From Sporosarcina pasteurii (lineage in GTDB: Bacteria > Bacillota > Bacilli > Bacillales_A > Planococcaceae), in the NCBI RefSeq assembly GCF_041295575.1, contig NZ_CP160452.1, positions 3,224,001 through 3,288,000 of the forward strand: DNA of 64,000 bases. The letters run 5' to 3'. Below are positions 44,313 to 54,721 of the stretch, in pieces (position 1 is the first letter of the stretch; each line of letters starts with the position of its first letter). The position numbers and the translations under genes were made by a program. The notes under the pieces are model-generated. The model did not search any database. It worked only from the letters and a program-made list of their open reading frames with translations, and was not told where the DNA came from.

Positions 44313-45503
44313 TTAGAACGTTGTGCCGTCTTCCAAAGTCATGTTGATTTCGACTAATTTTCCTTCACGGTAAACTTTCATTGTCATCGTATCGCCGACT
44401 TCTTTTTCATTATATAAATGCTTTCTTAACGTTATCATATCCGTAATTTTTTCTCCATCCATTTCAACGACAACATCATAACGTTTAACTCCTGCGACAT
44501 CCGCTGGCGAGTTTGGCATAATTTCATTGACAACTACGCCTTCTTTTACGTCATTTGGTAAGTTTAAAACAATCTGTTGTTGTGCTGGAATGCTGGATAA
44601 ATCGATAAGCGTTACACCCATTGTTGGCCGTAATACTTCTCCGTATCTTTCCAGTTTATCAATAATCGGTGCGGCTAAGTTAATTGGAATCGCAAGTCCA
44701 ATTCCTTCAACTGTTTCTTGAGAGATTTTCATTGAGTTTATTCCGATTAATTCGCCCGCAAGATTAATCAATGCACCTCCCGAGTTACCTGGATTAATAG
44801 CGGCATCTGTTTGAAGAACATCCGCGTGCCAATCTACTCGCCCATCATGATTAAAGTCAATCGGAATAGAACGGTCTTTCCCAGATACCACACCTACTGT
44901 AACGGACCCTGAAAATCCAAGTCCAAGTGGATTTCCAATTGCAATGACCGTTTCACCACGTTTCAATAAATCCGAATCGCCAAAAGCAGCGACATTTTCA
45001 ACCGACTCATCATCAATTTCAATTACAGCTAAATCTGTCCACATATCACTTCCGACGAGACGCCCTTCCGTTTTTGTTCCGTCATCGAACGTAATTTCAA
45101 GCATTTCCGCATCCTCTACGACGTGATGATTGGATACAATATAAGCTTTTCCATTTTCTTTTTTGTAAATGACGCCTGAACCAGTCCCCGTTTCTCTCGT
45201 CATTTCGTCAGATGACCATATATCTCTTACAGTTTGTAAGTTCGTCACGCCAACGACTGTATTCGCAACCTGGTCAACAATGTCTGTTATATCCGTATGA
45301 ATATCAAAGTTGACTTGTTCTTGTTGCGAAGGCTGCTTATCGCTATTTAATACAGAATTGTTTTGCGGTAGTTTATCTGTAGGCGTTAAAATCCAGACCA
45401 ATAATGCACCGATTATGACTCCGATGATTCCGGTTAAAAAAGCACCTGTATGATTTGGTTTTCGCTTTCGAGGCATTGGTTTTAATTCATCCATTTGCTT
45501 CAT
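44313..45503 (-). CDS. htrC: HtrA-type membrane serine protease (HtrC/YyxA)
   Basis: This 396-residue envelope quality-control protease has one membrane helix (21-40), a trypsin-like domain with the catalytic triad His127 (VSNHHVVEDA), Asp157 (WTDLAVIEID) and Ser241 (NPGNSGGAL), and a C-terminal PDZ domain (about 290-385, GVVVNEIMPNSPADVAGV). Its place behind walJ matches the B. subtilis walRKHIJ-htrC order. A hairpin lies between walJ and htrC, so part of its expression may be independent. ATG 45503 or 45494 are both usable starts. Confidence 0.93.
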   Translation of the reverse strand: MKQMDELKPMPRKRKPNHTGAFLTGIIGVIIGALLVWILTPTDKLPQNNSVLNSDKQPSQQEQVNFDIHTDITDIVDQVANTVVGVTNLQTVRDIWSSDEMTRETGTGSGVIYKKENGKAYIVSNHHVVEDAEMLEITFDDGTKTEGRLVGSDMWTDLAVIEIDDESVENVAAFGDSDLLKRGETVIAIGNPLGLGFSGSVTVGVVSGKDRSIPIDFNHDGRVDWHADVLQTDAAINPGNSGGALINLAGELIGINSMKISQETVEGIGLAIPINLAAPIIDKLERYGEVLRPTMGVTLIDLSSIPAQQQIVLNLPNDVKEGVVVNEIMPNSPADVAGVKRYDVVVEMDGEKITDMITLRKHLYNEKEVGDTMTMKVYREGKLVEINMTLEDGTTF

Positions 45504-45550
45504 CCTTTCTTCCCTCTATTTTACCCTGTTCTATGTTAAATTAACGTAAT

Positions 45551-45606
45551 AAAAAACCTTACTTGCGAATTAGCTATGGCACAGCTTTGCGAAGTAAGGT
45601 TTTTTA
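45551..45606 (-). terminator. Hairpin between walJ and htrC
   Basis: AAAAAACCTTACTT pairs with AAGTAAGGTTTTTT across a loop, with T runs on both strands. It would end or attenuate the wal operon transcript before htrC. Confidence 0.8.
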
Positions 45607-45696
45607 TTCGACACACACGTTCTTATGGCATCGGTTGCCTATCAATTGTCCGATTCATGTGTGCTTATCGACGTAATGCGACTTAATCTATGACCT

Positions 45697-46485
45697 TTAA
45701 ACCGTAACAAGTTCTGTCGGTTCCTCCGCATCTGTATCATATAAATGGACATATTCTCCTGCAATAATGCCGCACGTCTCTAACGTTTGCGTTACACTCA
45801 TTCTTGCAAGATCTTTCATATTATTATCTTTACTTAAATGAGATAAATAAATTCTCGTCTCTTTTTCAAAAACAACCTCACTCATTGCGACAGCTGCATC
45901 TTCATTGGATACGTGTCCAACATCACTTAAAATTCTACGTTTGATTGACCAAGGGTAACGCCCCATTTGTAACATGCCCACGTCATGATTACTTTCAAAA
46001 ACAAAAGCGTCGGCACCACGAATGATCCCTTTCATCCGATCACTCACATAGCCAGTATCTGTAATAATGGCGAGTTTTCGGTCATTTTGGTGGAATGTAT
46101 AAAACATCGGATCTGCAGCGTCATGTGAAACAGCAAATGATTCAATATCTAAACCGCCAAATGATTTCACTGTTTCCATATCGAACTGGAAACGTTGGTC
46201 AAGTGGAACGTTACCGATTAAACCGTCCATCGCTTTCCACGTCTTTTCATTAGCGTATATTGGGACATTATATCTTCTTGCCACAACACCTAATCCTTTA
46301 ATATGGTCGCTATGTTCATGTGTAACCAAAATCCCGTCTAAGTTGTCCATGGAACGATCGATTTTTGAAAAAAGACTTTCTAATTTCTTACCACTTAAAC
46401 CAGCGTCAACAAGAAATTGATGTTCATCATTTTCTATAAAAATAGCATTTCCGCTACTGCCACTTGCGAGTACACTAAAGCGCAT
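45697..46485 (-). CDS. walJ: MBL-fold hydrolase WalJ (YycJ)
   Basis: This 262-residue metallo-beta-lactamase-fold protein has [10 protein letters not shown] (metal motif HxHxDH) near residue 57, [10 protein letters not shown] at the N-terminus, and further metal ligands in [24 protein letters not shown] and LSHLS. WalJ homologues have been linked to cell-wall and replication coordination and act as a 5'-3' exonuclease-type enzyme. It is the fifth gene of the wal operon. Confidence 0.93.
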   Translation of the reverse strand: MRFSVLASGSSGNAIFIENDEHQFLVDAGLSGKKLESLFSKIDRSMDNLDGILVTHEHSDHIKGLGVVARRYNVPIYANEKTWKAMDGLIGNVPLDQRFQFDMETVKSFGGLDIESFAVSHDAADPMFYTFHQNDRKLAIITDTGYVSDRMKGIIRGADAFVFESNHDVGMLQMGRYPWSIKRRILSDVGHVSNEDAAVAMSEVVFEKETRIYLSHLSKDNNMKDLARMSVTQTLETCGIIAGEYVHLYDTDAEEPTELVTV

Positions 46486-46497
46486 ACCTCAAACTCC

Positions 46498-47310
46498 TTA
46501 TTCTACTACGTTTTCATTACGTTCTTGTTGAAATTCAACCATCTTTCCTTCAATTGCATTGACGAAATGATCTTCAAATTCCCCATCCTTTAATTCTACA
46601 CGAACCCGCCACGTTGGCGCAAACACTTGCGTTTGCGTCAATGTAATTAAAGTGGAATACCCTAAAGATATACTCGTTACGGATGAGTCCTTTTTTAAAT
46701 AGTCTCTTGAATATAGTGTATTAATGACATCCCGCGGTGAAAGAATATCTTTTTTCTTATTAAAACTATCAAATTCTCCAAACCGTTGTTGCTCATAATG
46801 TGTAATATTTCCTTTTTCATCCCAGTAAACAATAAGCATTGCATTATAGTTGAAGTAGATTGGATACTCTTCGACCTTTTGAAAAAAGAGAGCGAATTGA
46901 TTTTCCTCGACAACTTCCCATAAAAGATATTCTTCCCCGTATGGAACATAATTCGTTAGAAAATCCGTAAATTGGTAGTCTCCTCGTGCATTTTTAATCA
47001 TATAAGGCTCTTCCAATGTTGCATATAAAATTGTTTCTTCTGAAATAACGAATTCTTGATTTTTATATTTACTTAATTCACTTTTAGAAAAGGGGGCGGT
47101 GTCTGCCGAAACATAAGACATTTCCTCAGGATATTCTGGTAATGGTCCGTAAGAAATATTGTCGTGATTCAACGATTCTTCAATAGACGTTTCACCCAAA
47201 ACTCGTACGTTTTGTGCTTCATTGTACTGATTTAGATAAAGAGAATATAGGAATACATTTAATATCGCAAAAACAACGATAAACATCGTCTTTGTTTTAT
47301 TCCAATCCAA
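46498..47310 (-). CDS. walI: WalK regulator WalI (YycI)
   Basis: WalI is a single-pass membrane protein that restrains WalK together with WalH. The start MDWNKTKTMFIVVFAILNVFLYSLYL (TTG 47310, with AGGGGGTG six bases upstream) is typical, followed by an extracytoplasmic YycI domain. The start overlaps the walH stop by 14 bp. Confidence 0.92.
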   Translation of the reverse strand: MDWNKTKTMFIVVFAILNVFLYSLYLNQYNEAQNVRVLGETSIEESLNHDNISYGPLPEYPEEMSYVSADTAPFSKSELSKYKNQEFVISEETILYATLEEPYMIKNARGDYQFTDFLTNYVPYGEEYLLWEVVEENQFALFFQKVEEYPIYFNYNAMLIVYWDEKGNITHYEQQRFGEFDSFNKKKDILSPRDVINTLYSRDYLKKDSSVTSISLGYSTLITLTQTQVFAPTWRVRVELKDGEFEDHFVNAIEGKMVEFQQERNENVVE

Positions 47311-48640
47311 TCTTTTCACCCCCTGGCCGTTCAGATGAAAAGCGAATCCATTTGCCATTTCTTAGATAGTACCATGATGGTGTGAGTACAAAAATATCCA
47401 AATCAACGTCTTGATGCATATAATACGCAGGTACAATTTCGTCTATCATATTAAAATTAATATCTTCAGCACTTCTTAATTGCTCTGCAATGTCAATGCC
47501 CGACGGTAAAGTAACTGTTTCCATTTCTGAAGGCAATGTTTCACCGAGTGTATAATAGGGACGTTTATATTGATAAATTGTTTCGTCTCCCCATACTTGC
47601 TCAATTTCTGTTAATGTGTTTCCTCCAAGAACTGGCAAACCACGCACATAAAGTTTAAATTTCACGTAACGTGTTCTAAAGTTCATACTGCTAAACCGGT
47701 AATCATCGGTCCATCCGCCATGTTCATTAATAAAGTCGATTGTGTCTTCTAATAGTTCAGATGGGATTGCAAGTTGTCTACTCTCCACAACCGGATGAAC
47801 ATATTGTAATTGTTTTTTTTCTGTGTCGACACTCATTAACGCATGGTTGTCTTGAAAGTCTTCTCGGTGTGCACTCACTTCTTTTCTTCTCACTGCATTT
47901 GGATCACTAAATAATGCACTTCTAAAACGGGTTGGGCTAATCTCGTCTTTTTCATTTTGAAAATACGTATTTTCAAGAAGTTGTACGGGCTTAGCAGGTA
48001 CAGCGATAAACTTTTTTCCTTCTGGATTTACATCGGCATACTCATCAAATGATCGTCCGAAATTTAGTACTTCCCGTTGAAATACTTGCAGTTCAAATAC
48101 TTTCGCAGTCGATTTGTACCGTAATTTATTTTTTCTACTAATAAAATTCATATCAATTGTTGTATTAGTAGAATCCCATTCTACAACGATTAGATCGAAT
48201 CCAATTTCAGGTACGTTTGGATTTTCCACATTTAACAAACTGTCATATACAGGTAATGGAACATCATCTGGGAAATATAGCGTAAAACGATTTTTCCCTC
48301 TCATGAAATCACTTAATTTCTCTTCTTCAAAGTTTTTATCTTCTAATAGTGGATTGGAGATGCGCCACTTTTTAAAAGTATTTACAATATGATCGATTTC
48401 TTCAGAATCTATCGTTCCTTTAAGTCCCTCTTCAAAATTAAATACAATTTGATAAGGTTTAATAATGGAGCTGACATCTTTTTTCTCTGGCTCTTCTGCA
48501 ATCGAGATGTCTACAGTTGCTCGTTTAACGACCGTTTCATATGGAGAGGAATTCCAAATTAGTAAAGTTAACACGATACTTAAACCGATTAGCAAGATGA
48601 GTGTAAATGTTTTAATTGCTTCAATATATCTCACTCCCAC
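47297..48640 (-). CDS. walH: WalK regulator WalH (YycH)
   Basis: WalH forms a complex with WalI and WalK in the membrane and dampens the kinase. The 447-residue protein has one N-terminal helix (residues 10-28) and a long extracytoplasmic YycH region (for example VDISIAEEPEKKDVSSIIKP). The GTG start at 48640 overlaps walK by 10 bp; GTG 48634 is an alternative. Low sequence conservation is normal for this family; the position is decisive. Confidence 0.92.
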   Translation of the reverse strand: MGVRYIEAIKTFTLILLIGLSIVLTLLIWNSSPYETVVKRATVDISIAEEPEKKDVSSIIKPYQIVFNFEEGLKGTIDSEEIDHIVNTFKKWRISNPLLEDKNFEEEKLSDFMRGKNRFTLYFPDDVPLPVYDSLLNVENPNVPEIGFDLIVVEWDSTNTTIDMNFISRKNKLRYKSTAKVFELQVFQREVLNFGRSFDEYADVNPEGKKFIAVPAKPVQLLENTYFQNEKDEISPTRFRSALFSDPNAVRRKEVSAHREDFQDNHALMSVDTEKKQLQYVHPVVESRQLAIPSELLEDTIDFINEHGGWTDDYRFSSMNFRTRYVKFKLYVRGLPVLGGNTLTEIEQVWGDETIYQYKRPYYTLGETLPSEMETVTLPSGIDIAEQLRSAEDINFNMIDEIVPAYYMHQDVDLDIFVLTPSWYYLRNGKWIRFSSERPGGEKIGLE

Positions 48641-50460
48641 TCACCGCCTTCTTGTAATTCAAATGGTAAAGTAAAGTAAATTGTCGTGCCTTTTCCTTCT
48701 TCACTTTCAGCCCATATCTCTCCACCGTGTGCTGCAATCATTTCTCTTGATATGGCTAGTCCCAACCCCGTCCCGCCCATTGCCCGTGAACGAGCACGAT
48801 CCGCGCGGTAAAACCTATCGAAAATACGTTTAACATTTTTAGGCGATATCCCCATACCTTCATCTGTAATCATCACTTTAAAATACTTTTCAAGAACTGA
48901 GATTTCAAAGTAAATATCTCCACCGTCAGGAGAGTATTTTAACGCATTCGAAATAATATTATCGATTACTTGTGTCATCTTATCTGTATCTATTTCAACA
49001 AAAAGATCAGTTTGCGGTAATAGACGTCTAAAATTTACGTTTTGGGACTTTGATAATTCAAAACGATCAATAATAAAATTAAAGAATTGGTTAAACTCAA
49101 CCCACTCTTTATTCAAATCATAATCTTGGCTATCCATTCTCGATAGTTTTAATAGATCTTCAACGAGACGAATCATGCGTTCAGTTTCAGTTTGTGTCAC
49201 ATGCAAAAATGATGGTGCAATTTCTTCATTTTTCCACGCTCCATCCGCAAGTGCTTCTAAATAACTGCGCATTGTCGTTAAAGGGGTTCGTAATTCATGC
49301 GAAACGTTAGAAACGAACTCTCGTCGTTCCATATCAATCTTTTCTTGTTCAGTATTATCGTGTAGTACAACAATCAGGCCATTCACAAAGCCAGTTTCTC
49401 TTTGTGTAATCGAAAAGCTTGCCCGTAAAATATACGGTTTTTCACGTGTACTAAAATCTAACGCTAATGATTCTTTTTGCTGCGCTAGATCTTCAAACGT
49501 ATACTCTTCCTCTAACCCAAGTACAGAAGAAATTGGACGATTTAATACGTGTGATTCACTGTAAATCCCGAGCATATGGAGAGCGGGTTCGTTAATAAGC
49601 ACAACACGCCCTTTTCGATCTGTAGAAATTACGCCATCCGTCATATTTTCAAGTACTGACGTAAGTTTCCTTCGTTCGCCTTCTGTAGATTCTTGTGATT
49701 CCTGTAGCCGTCCTGTTAAATGGTTAAAGGCAACCGCAAGTTGACCAATTTCATCATCACCATAGACTCGAACTTTTCTTGAAAAATTCCCTTTTGCCAT
49801 TTCCTGTGCTTGTCGTCTCATATCAGAAATTGGTCTCGTCATTGTTTGTGCGATAAAAATCCCTAATATAACAGTAATCGTTAAGGATACTGCCGTCCCG
49901 CCTGCAAGAATTTGATTAATTTCATCCATTTGTTTAAACATTTTCTCAATATTTGCATCGAGAAAAATTGCGCCAATCACTTCATCACCGTTTTTTATCG
50001 GTGTAACTCGAACCATGATTCGGTGGCCTGTACTCTTATCGAAGTAGATATTATTTTCACTCGGCATTCCTGAAGTAATGGTTCGTTTTACGACATCATC
50101 TAACGAACGTTGACCAATCATCGACTTATTATCCAATACATTTGTAGCAAGTATACGCGAATGTGAATTAATCACTCGGATTTCATTAATATCTTGTGAA
50201 TCAAAGCTTGAAAGAACGTTCCGTAAGCTTTCTTCCAAAGTCGGATCATCCTCGGACCGTTCTTTTAACATTTCTTCACGAACACTAAATTCAACGAGGC
50301 TCATTCTATCTGCAACTGAAGTTGTAAAATTCGTTTTTAATGTGCTTTCAAGTTCCCTGACGAAATAAAGGCCAATAATTTGCATCGCAATTAAGATTAG
50401 TAACACATAGATCAGTACAAATTTAACGTGTATCGAGCGATAGATTCCAACCTTTTGCAT
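48631..50460 (-). CDS. walK: Sensor histidine kinase WalK
   Basis: WalK senses cell-wall state and phosphorylates WalR. The 609-residue protein has two membrane helices (12-34 and 184-206) enclosing an extracellular Cache/PAS-like domain, a HAMP domain (about 207-258), a cytoplasmic PAS domain (265-372), the HisKA domain with the phosphorylated His388 in SNVSHELRTPLTT, and a HATPase_c domain with N-box, GTGLGLAI and G boxes. Gene order walR-walK-walH-walI-walJ is conserved. Confidence 0.97.
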   Translation of the reverse strand: MQKVGIYRSIHVKFVLIYVLLILIAMQIIGLYFVRELESTLKTNFTTSVADRMSLVEFSVREEMLKERSEDDPTLEESLRNVLSSFDSQDINEIRVINSHSRILATNVLDNKSMIGQRSLDDVVKRTITSGMPSENNIYFDKSTGHRIMVRVTPIKNGDEVIGAIFLDANIEKMFKQMDEINQILAGGTAVSLTITVILGIFIAQTMTRPISDMRRQAQEMAKGNFSRKVRVYGDDEIGQLAVAFNHLTGRLQESQESTEGERRKLTSVLENMTDGVISTDRKGRVVLINEPALHMLGIYSESHVLNRPISSVLGLEEEYTFEDLAQQKESLALDFSTREKPYILRASFSITQRETGFVNGLIVVLHDNTEQEKIDMERREFVSNVSHELRTPLTTMRSYLEALADGAWKNEEIAPSFLHVTQTETERMIRLVEDLLKLSRMDSQDYDLNKEWVEFNQFFNFIIDRFELSKSQNVNFRRLLPQTDLFVEIDTDKMTQVIDNIISNALKYSPDGGDIYFEISVLEKYFKVMITDEGMGISPKNVKRIFDRFYRADRARSRAMGGTGLGLAISREMIAAHGGEIWAESEEGKGTTIYFTLPFELQEGGEWE

Positions 50461-50465
50461 ATGAG

Positions 50466-51176
50466 TTACTCCTGCTCTGGGTCACGTAAATAGTAGCCTA
50501 CACCACGTCTCGTTACAATCCATGTTGGATGACTTGGCGTATCTTCAATCTTTTCTCTAAGTCTCCGAATGGTTACGTCTACTGTTCGGACATCTCCAAA
50601 ATAGTCATATCCCCAAACTGTTTGAAGCAAATGCTCTCTCGTCATCACTTGCCCGATATGTTTCGCAAGATAATGAATCAACTCAAATTCACGATGCGTC
50701 AGTTCAATCGTTTCTCCACGCTTTTGCACAATGTATGCATCGGGTTGAATAATCAATTGTCCGACTTGTAAATGATTAGATTCTTCTTTTTCTTCTTCCG
50801 CTGAAACTTTCATATGTCTTCGTAAATTTGCTTTCACCCGTGCAATGAGCTCGCGTGTACCAAATGGTTTCGTGACGTAGTCATCGGCACCTAATTCTAG
50901 GCCTAACACTTTGTCAATTTCAGAGTCTTTTGCCGTTAACATGATGATGGGGAAATCATATTTTTTCCTTACTTCCCGACACACTTCCATCCCATCACGT
51001 TTAGGTAACATAATATCTAAAAGCATTAAGTCCGGTGTGACTTCCTCTACTTTTTTTAGTGCTTCCTCTCCGTCATATGCAGTGTGAACGGTAAATCCTT
51101 CTTTTTTTAAATTAAATTCTAATATATCAGCAATTGGTTTTTCATCATCTACAACAAGTATTGTTTTGTCTTGCAT
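50466..51176 (-). CDS. walR: Response regulator WalR
   Basis: WalR is the essential OmpR-family regulator of cell-wall turnover genes. The 236-residue protein has the receiver acid pocket (DDE at 10-12), phospho-acceptor Asp54 in LMLLDIMLP, the switch threonine and lysine in IIMLTAKD, and a winged-helix domain ending [16 protein letters not shown]. It is the first gene of the wal operon. The 294 bp upstream (51177-51470) contain only the neighbour's terminator and no promoter I would defend. Confidence 0.97.
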   Translation of the reverse strand: MQDKTILVVDDEKPIADILEFNLKKEGFTVHTAYDGEEALKKVEEVTPDLMLLDIMLPKRDGMEVCREVRKKYDFPIIMLTAKDSEIDKVLGLELGADDYVTKPFGTRELIARVKANLRRHMKVSAEEEKEESNHLQVGQLIIQPDAYIVQKRGETIELTHREFELIHYLAKHIGQVMTREHLLQTVWGYDYFGDVRTVDVTIRRLREKIEDTPSHPTWIVTRRGVGYYLRDPEQE

Positions 51177-51430
51177 GTCTATTTATCGTTCCTTTCTTGC
51201 CTGACTGGCAACACTCTATCTGTTCTTTTTACTCTATCATTATTTTTGAGGTTTGGCACGTTCTAGTTTTTGCTAGCACTTGTAATATTTCCTGGGGAAT
51301 ATTTCCCGAGCGCTATACACTGACAACGTTCGACATATGGATTTTGCTTTATAAACTTGATCCAAATCATGTAGGTCTGTTAATACTGCACAATATATTT
51401 GTTCCAACTATTAAACTGCTTATATAATAA

Positions 51431-51457
51431 AAAGACGGCAAGATAGATGCCGTCTTT
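51431..51457 (-). terminator. Terminator of the M23 endopeptidase gene
   Basis: Perfect stem AAAGACGGCA / TGCCGTCTTT with a seven-base loop and TTTTTATT on the minus strand, 14 bp past the stop. Confidence 0.9.
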
Positions 51458-51470
51458 CGTTTCTCTATAA

Positions 51471-52940
51471 TTATCTCAATACAGTTAATGGATCAATTCG
51501 TGTTCCATTTTTAGTTACTTCAAAATGTAAGTGAATACCTGTTGACCGTCCAGTTGTACCCATTACACCAATCTTAGATCCTGCTGTAACGGTTTGTCCA
51601 GGTTTTACATCGATTGATGCTAGATGTGCGTATAATGTACGATAACCATTTTTATGGTCGATGACGACTTTGTTTCCGTACGAACCGTCAAAACCAGTTG
51701 AAACAACCACTCCATTGTCAGCCGCTAAAATCGATCGATTAGATGGTCGTGCAATGTCGATGCCGTTATGCATACGTCCCCAACGCATACCCATTTTACT
51801 AGAAACATAACCGCCAACTGCTGGCCATTTGAAAGTCCCAGTTCCTCTTGAAGGAATTACTTTTGTTCCACGAACTATAACTTCTTCTACAGGTTCTGAG
51901 ATGATTTCTTCTTCTGTTACTGACTTCCCAATTACTTGTCCATTTTTCTTACGAATCAGTTCGGTAACGACTTTTTCTCCATCCTTACCTTGTTGAGTTA
52001 CTTTATTGTCTCCTTTGTAAAGGGAGTCATCTTTCTTCGTTACTTTATCATAAGGTATTTTCAATTTATTTTTCGCTTCATAATGTACTTCAACTTCCAC
52101 GTAGGGTTCTGTATAAGTGACGTTAAGTTCATCACCAACCCGAATGACGGAGTCTTCCCTTAAATCTTCGTTTATTTCTAGTAGCTTTTGTACTGACATG
52201 TCATGCTTACTCGCAATTTTTCCTAATACATCACCAGATTGCACGGTGTACTTCTTTTCTTCTAAAGTACCTTTATTCAAAAGTTTAAGAGCCTCTTTGA
52301 CTGTCAATACTTCATCCGGCGCGACTGTTTCTGAAACCGGCTGTAACTCACTACTTAAAATAATATCCACAATACGTGTTTCATTTTCTTTTAATGGGGG
52401 TAAAGATGAATTAGACTCGTTGGAAGTCTCGTATTCGTCTAGTTCTTGTTCATTGACAGTTTGTAATTTAAGTTTTCGTATAACCGACTCATAACTCGCT
52501 TCATCTTTGACGTAGAACGCTACCTGATCATCAACTTGTATGCCCACTGCTTCTGTTTCAACCGTTAGCGTATTTTCCAATGTTTCTAAAATACTTTCAT
52601 CATTTATATTCGCACTAAATACTCTTTCTGGAATGATAGATAAATTATTTCCTATCATCAGTGTAAAGTCTTCAAATTGCAAATTGCGTTCTTCAATGAT
52701 GTTCTCTTTTAATTGTTCTAATTTATTCTTATCGGATAATAGACCAATGTACTCGTCATTTGAATAGATATGGTAAATGGTTTGAAAGTCATCTTGTTCT
52801 TTCGCTTTTACAAGAACAGATTCGAATTGAAGACTGAACAATAATATACTGATAAAAAATATCTTTTGTAGTTGGGTAAATCTCTTTATTTTAAACGAGC
52901 GATTAACTTTTCCTACTCGTTTATTTTTATTTAACAACAT
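51471..52940 (-). CDS. Exported M23 endopeptidase with LysM and G5 domains
   Basis: This 489-residue cell-wall hydrolase has an N-terminal signal anchor (27-45), an unknown domain (55-215), a LysM module at 231-274 (YTVQSGDVLGKIASKHDM), a G5 domain (about 276-357) and a C-terminal LytM/M23 domain with zinc ligands His391, Asp395 and His472 (HNGIDIA and HLHF) and catalytic His439 (YAHL). It should cut peptide cross-bridges. It sits directly upstream of walR, so regulation by WalR is plausible; a near-consensus WalR box lies at 53108-53124. ATG 52940 has AAGGGG eight bases upstream. Confidence 0.92.
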   Translation of the reverse strand: MLLNKNKRVGKVNRSFKIKRFTQLQKIFFISILLFSLQFESVLVKAKEQDDFQTIYHIYSNDEYIGLLSDKNKLEQLKENIIEERNLQFEDFTLMIGNNLSIIPERVFSANINDESILETLENTLTVETEAVGIQVDDQVAFYVKDEASYESVIRKLKLQTVNEQELDEYETSNESNSSLPPLKENETRIVDIILSSELQPVSETVAPDEVLTVKEALKLLNKGTLEEKKYTVQSGDVLGKIASKHDMSVQKLLEINEDLREDSVIRVGDELNVTYTEPYVEVEVHYEAKNKLKIPYDKVTKKDDSLYKGDNKVTQQGKDGEKVVTELIRKKNGQVIGKSVTEEEIISEPVEEVIVRGTKVIPSRGTGTFKWPAVGGYVSSKMGMRWGRMHNGIDIARPSNRSILAADNGVVVSTGFDGSYGNKVVIDHKNGYRTLYAHLASIDVKPGQTVTAGSKIGVMGTTGRSTGIHLHFEVTKNGTRIDPLTVLR

Positions 52941-53224
52941 TTAATATTCCCCTTCTATCTCTTTCACTATCCCCTGCAACTAGCAGTCTTTAGTAAATTA
53001 AACAATGAAAGCTTTATAACTTATTTTCTATTTCTCTATATAAGCAAATTTTTACACCTCCTACAAGTTAACATATCTTCTACAAAAATTGTAGAATTAT
53101 GGCCCTTTGTAATGAATTTGTATAATAACATCCAATTATTTAAATATATTTACATAAAAAACCATTTTTATTGCGATGTGACGTGTTAAGCTTCTTTACT
53201 ATTATTAATTACTAGCATGAACAA
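52941..53224. other. Intergenic region upstream of the M23 gene with WalR-like box
   Basis: No gene. The region contains TGTAAT-N5-TGTATA (53108-53124, plus strand), 11 of 12 positions of the WalR consensus TGTWAH-N5-TGTWAH, a small hairpin CTACAA / TTGTAG (53090-53104) and a strong AGGAGGTG on the minus strand that is followed by no open frame. Confidence 0.4.
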
Positions 53225-53309
53225 CAAAAAAACAACGAGATGATCCAAATCAAATAGTAAGTTCAAATGATTATCGTTGAACATACTTTTTCTGGATTCT
53301 CTCGTTGTT
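53225..53309 (-). terminator. Long hairpin terminator of the dnaB helicase gene
   Basis: AACAACGAGA (53231-53240) pairs with TCTCGTTGTT (53300-53309), with an inner GATCCA / TGGATT pairing, and is followed by T7 on the minus strand. Convergence of dnaB transcription ends here. Confidence 0.75.
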
Positions 53310-53353
53310 TTCTATTAATCAATAACGATTACAATGTCCTGTTCATCACTTTA

Positions 53354-54706
53354 CTAAAATTCAGGAGCTACATGTTGACTCCAATCTACGTTGACGAACT
53401 TGTTATATTCTTTCGCAAACGCCAATGTGACTGTTCCTGTTGGACCGTTACGTTGCTTTGCGATAATAATTTCTATCATATTTTCATTTTCTGTTTCCTT
53501 GTCGTAATAGTCTTCACGGTATAAAAACGAAACGATGTCGGCATCTTGCTCAATACTTCCTGACTCACGCAAGTCAGACATCATCGGCCGCTTATCTTGA
53601 CGTTGCTCAACGCCACGAGATAGCTGTGAAAGCGCGATTACAGGAATTTTTAATTCTCTTGCCAATCCCTTCAGTGAACGCGATATTTCAGAAACTTCCT
53701 GTTGGCGGTTTTCTCCTGTTCTACCGCTTCCCTGGATAAGCTGCAAATAGTCTATTATTACCATGCCAAGGCCATGCTCTTGTTGAAGACGACGACATTT
53801 TGAACGAATTTCGTTCACTCTTATGCCAGAAGAATCATCAATGAAAATCCCTGCATTTGATAAACTCCCCATGGCCATCGTCAATTTACGCCAATCTTCG
53901 GCTTGTAATGCACCTGTCCGTAATACTTGAGCGTCAATATTTCCTTCTGCACAAAGCATACGACTTACCAATTGGTCTGCGCCCATCTCCAAACTGAAGA
54001 TCGCAACATTTTCCGGTGTTTTTGTCGCAACGTTTTGTGCAACGTTCAATGCGAAAGCAGTCTTACCTACTGATGGACGTGCCGCAACAATGATTAAGTC
54101 ATTTCGTTGGAAACCAGCAGTAATCTTATCTAAATCGGTAAAGCCAGTAGGAATCCCGGTTACCTCACCTTGTTGATTATGCAATTGCTCAATATTGTCA
54201 TACGTTTGGACGAGAACGTCTTTAATATGTTTAAAGTCCCCAGCATTTTTTCTGTTGGACACTTCCATCATATTTTTTTCAGCTTCGGAAAGAAGGGCCT
54301 CAACCTCATCTTCTCTCGTAAATCCATCTTCAACAATTTGTGTTGCTACGCGTATTAATCGACGTAACAAAGATTTCTCTTCGACAATCTTCGCGTAGTG
54401 CATAATATTTGCTGCTGTTGGAACAGAATTTGCAATTTCAGTTAAGTAAGAAATTCCACCTACATCTTCCAATTCCTTTTTGGCCGTGAGTTCTTCTGTC
54501 ACCGTTACGACGTCAATCGGTTGTCCTTTATCACTTAAAGAAAGCATCGTACCAAAAATTTTCTGGTGTGCGATGCGATAGAAATCTTCTGGAATTAGAA
54601 CTTCTGCAGCAGTAATTAAGGCTTGTGGTTCAAGGAATACTGCTCCGATGACCGATTGTTCTGCTTCATTATTATGCGGTGGGACGCGATCGATCATCTC
54701 ATTCAT
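53354..54706 (-). CDS. dnaB: Replicative DNA helicase DnaB (B. subtilis DnaC)
   Basis: This 450-residue hexameric replication helicase has the N-terminal DnaB domain (PPHNNEAEQSVIGAVFLEPQAL) and the RecA-like ATPase domain with Walker A ARPSVGKTAFALN, Walker B MVIIDYLQLI and the C-terminal QRNGPTG motif. No intein interrupts the gene. It follows rplI by 15 bp, the usual rplI-dnaB arrangement. In B. subtilis the gene is named dnaC. Confidence 0.97.
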   Translation of the reverse strand: MNEMIDRVPPHNNEAEQSVIGAVFLEPQALITAAEVLIPEDFYRIAHQKIFGTMLSLSDKGQPIDVVTVTEELTAKKELEDVGGISYLTEIANSVPTAANIMHYAKIVEEKSLLRRLIRVATQIVEDGFTREDEVEALLSEAEKNMMEVSNRKNAGDFKHIKDVLVQTYDNIEQLHNQQGEVTGIPTGFTDLDKITAGFQRNDLIIVAARPSVGKTAFALNVAQNVATKTPENVAIFSLEMGADQLVSRMLCAEGNIDAQVLRTGALQAEDWRKLTMAMGSLSNAGIFIDDSSGIRVNEIRSKCRRLQQEHGLGMVIIDYLQLIQGSGRTGENRQQEVSEISRSLKGLARELKIPVIALSQLSRGVEQRQDKRPMMSDLRESGSIEQDADIVSFLYREDYYDKETENENMIEIIIAKQRNGPTGTVTLAFAKEYNKFVNVDWSQHVAPEF

Positions 54707-54721
54707 TGTACTCGCTCCCCA

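Noticed and set aside
52941-53100. Gene suggested by a strong AGGAGGTG on the minus strand
   Set aside because: Only a few codons (TTG CTT ATA) precede a stop, so the purine tract has no coding partner.
53267-53524. 85-codon frame opposite the end of dnaB
   Set aside because: It overlaps dnaB and its long terminator hairpin, and its Phe/Cys-rich composition is typical of an antisense shadow.
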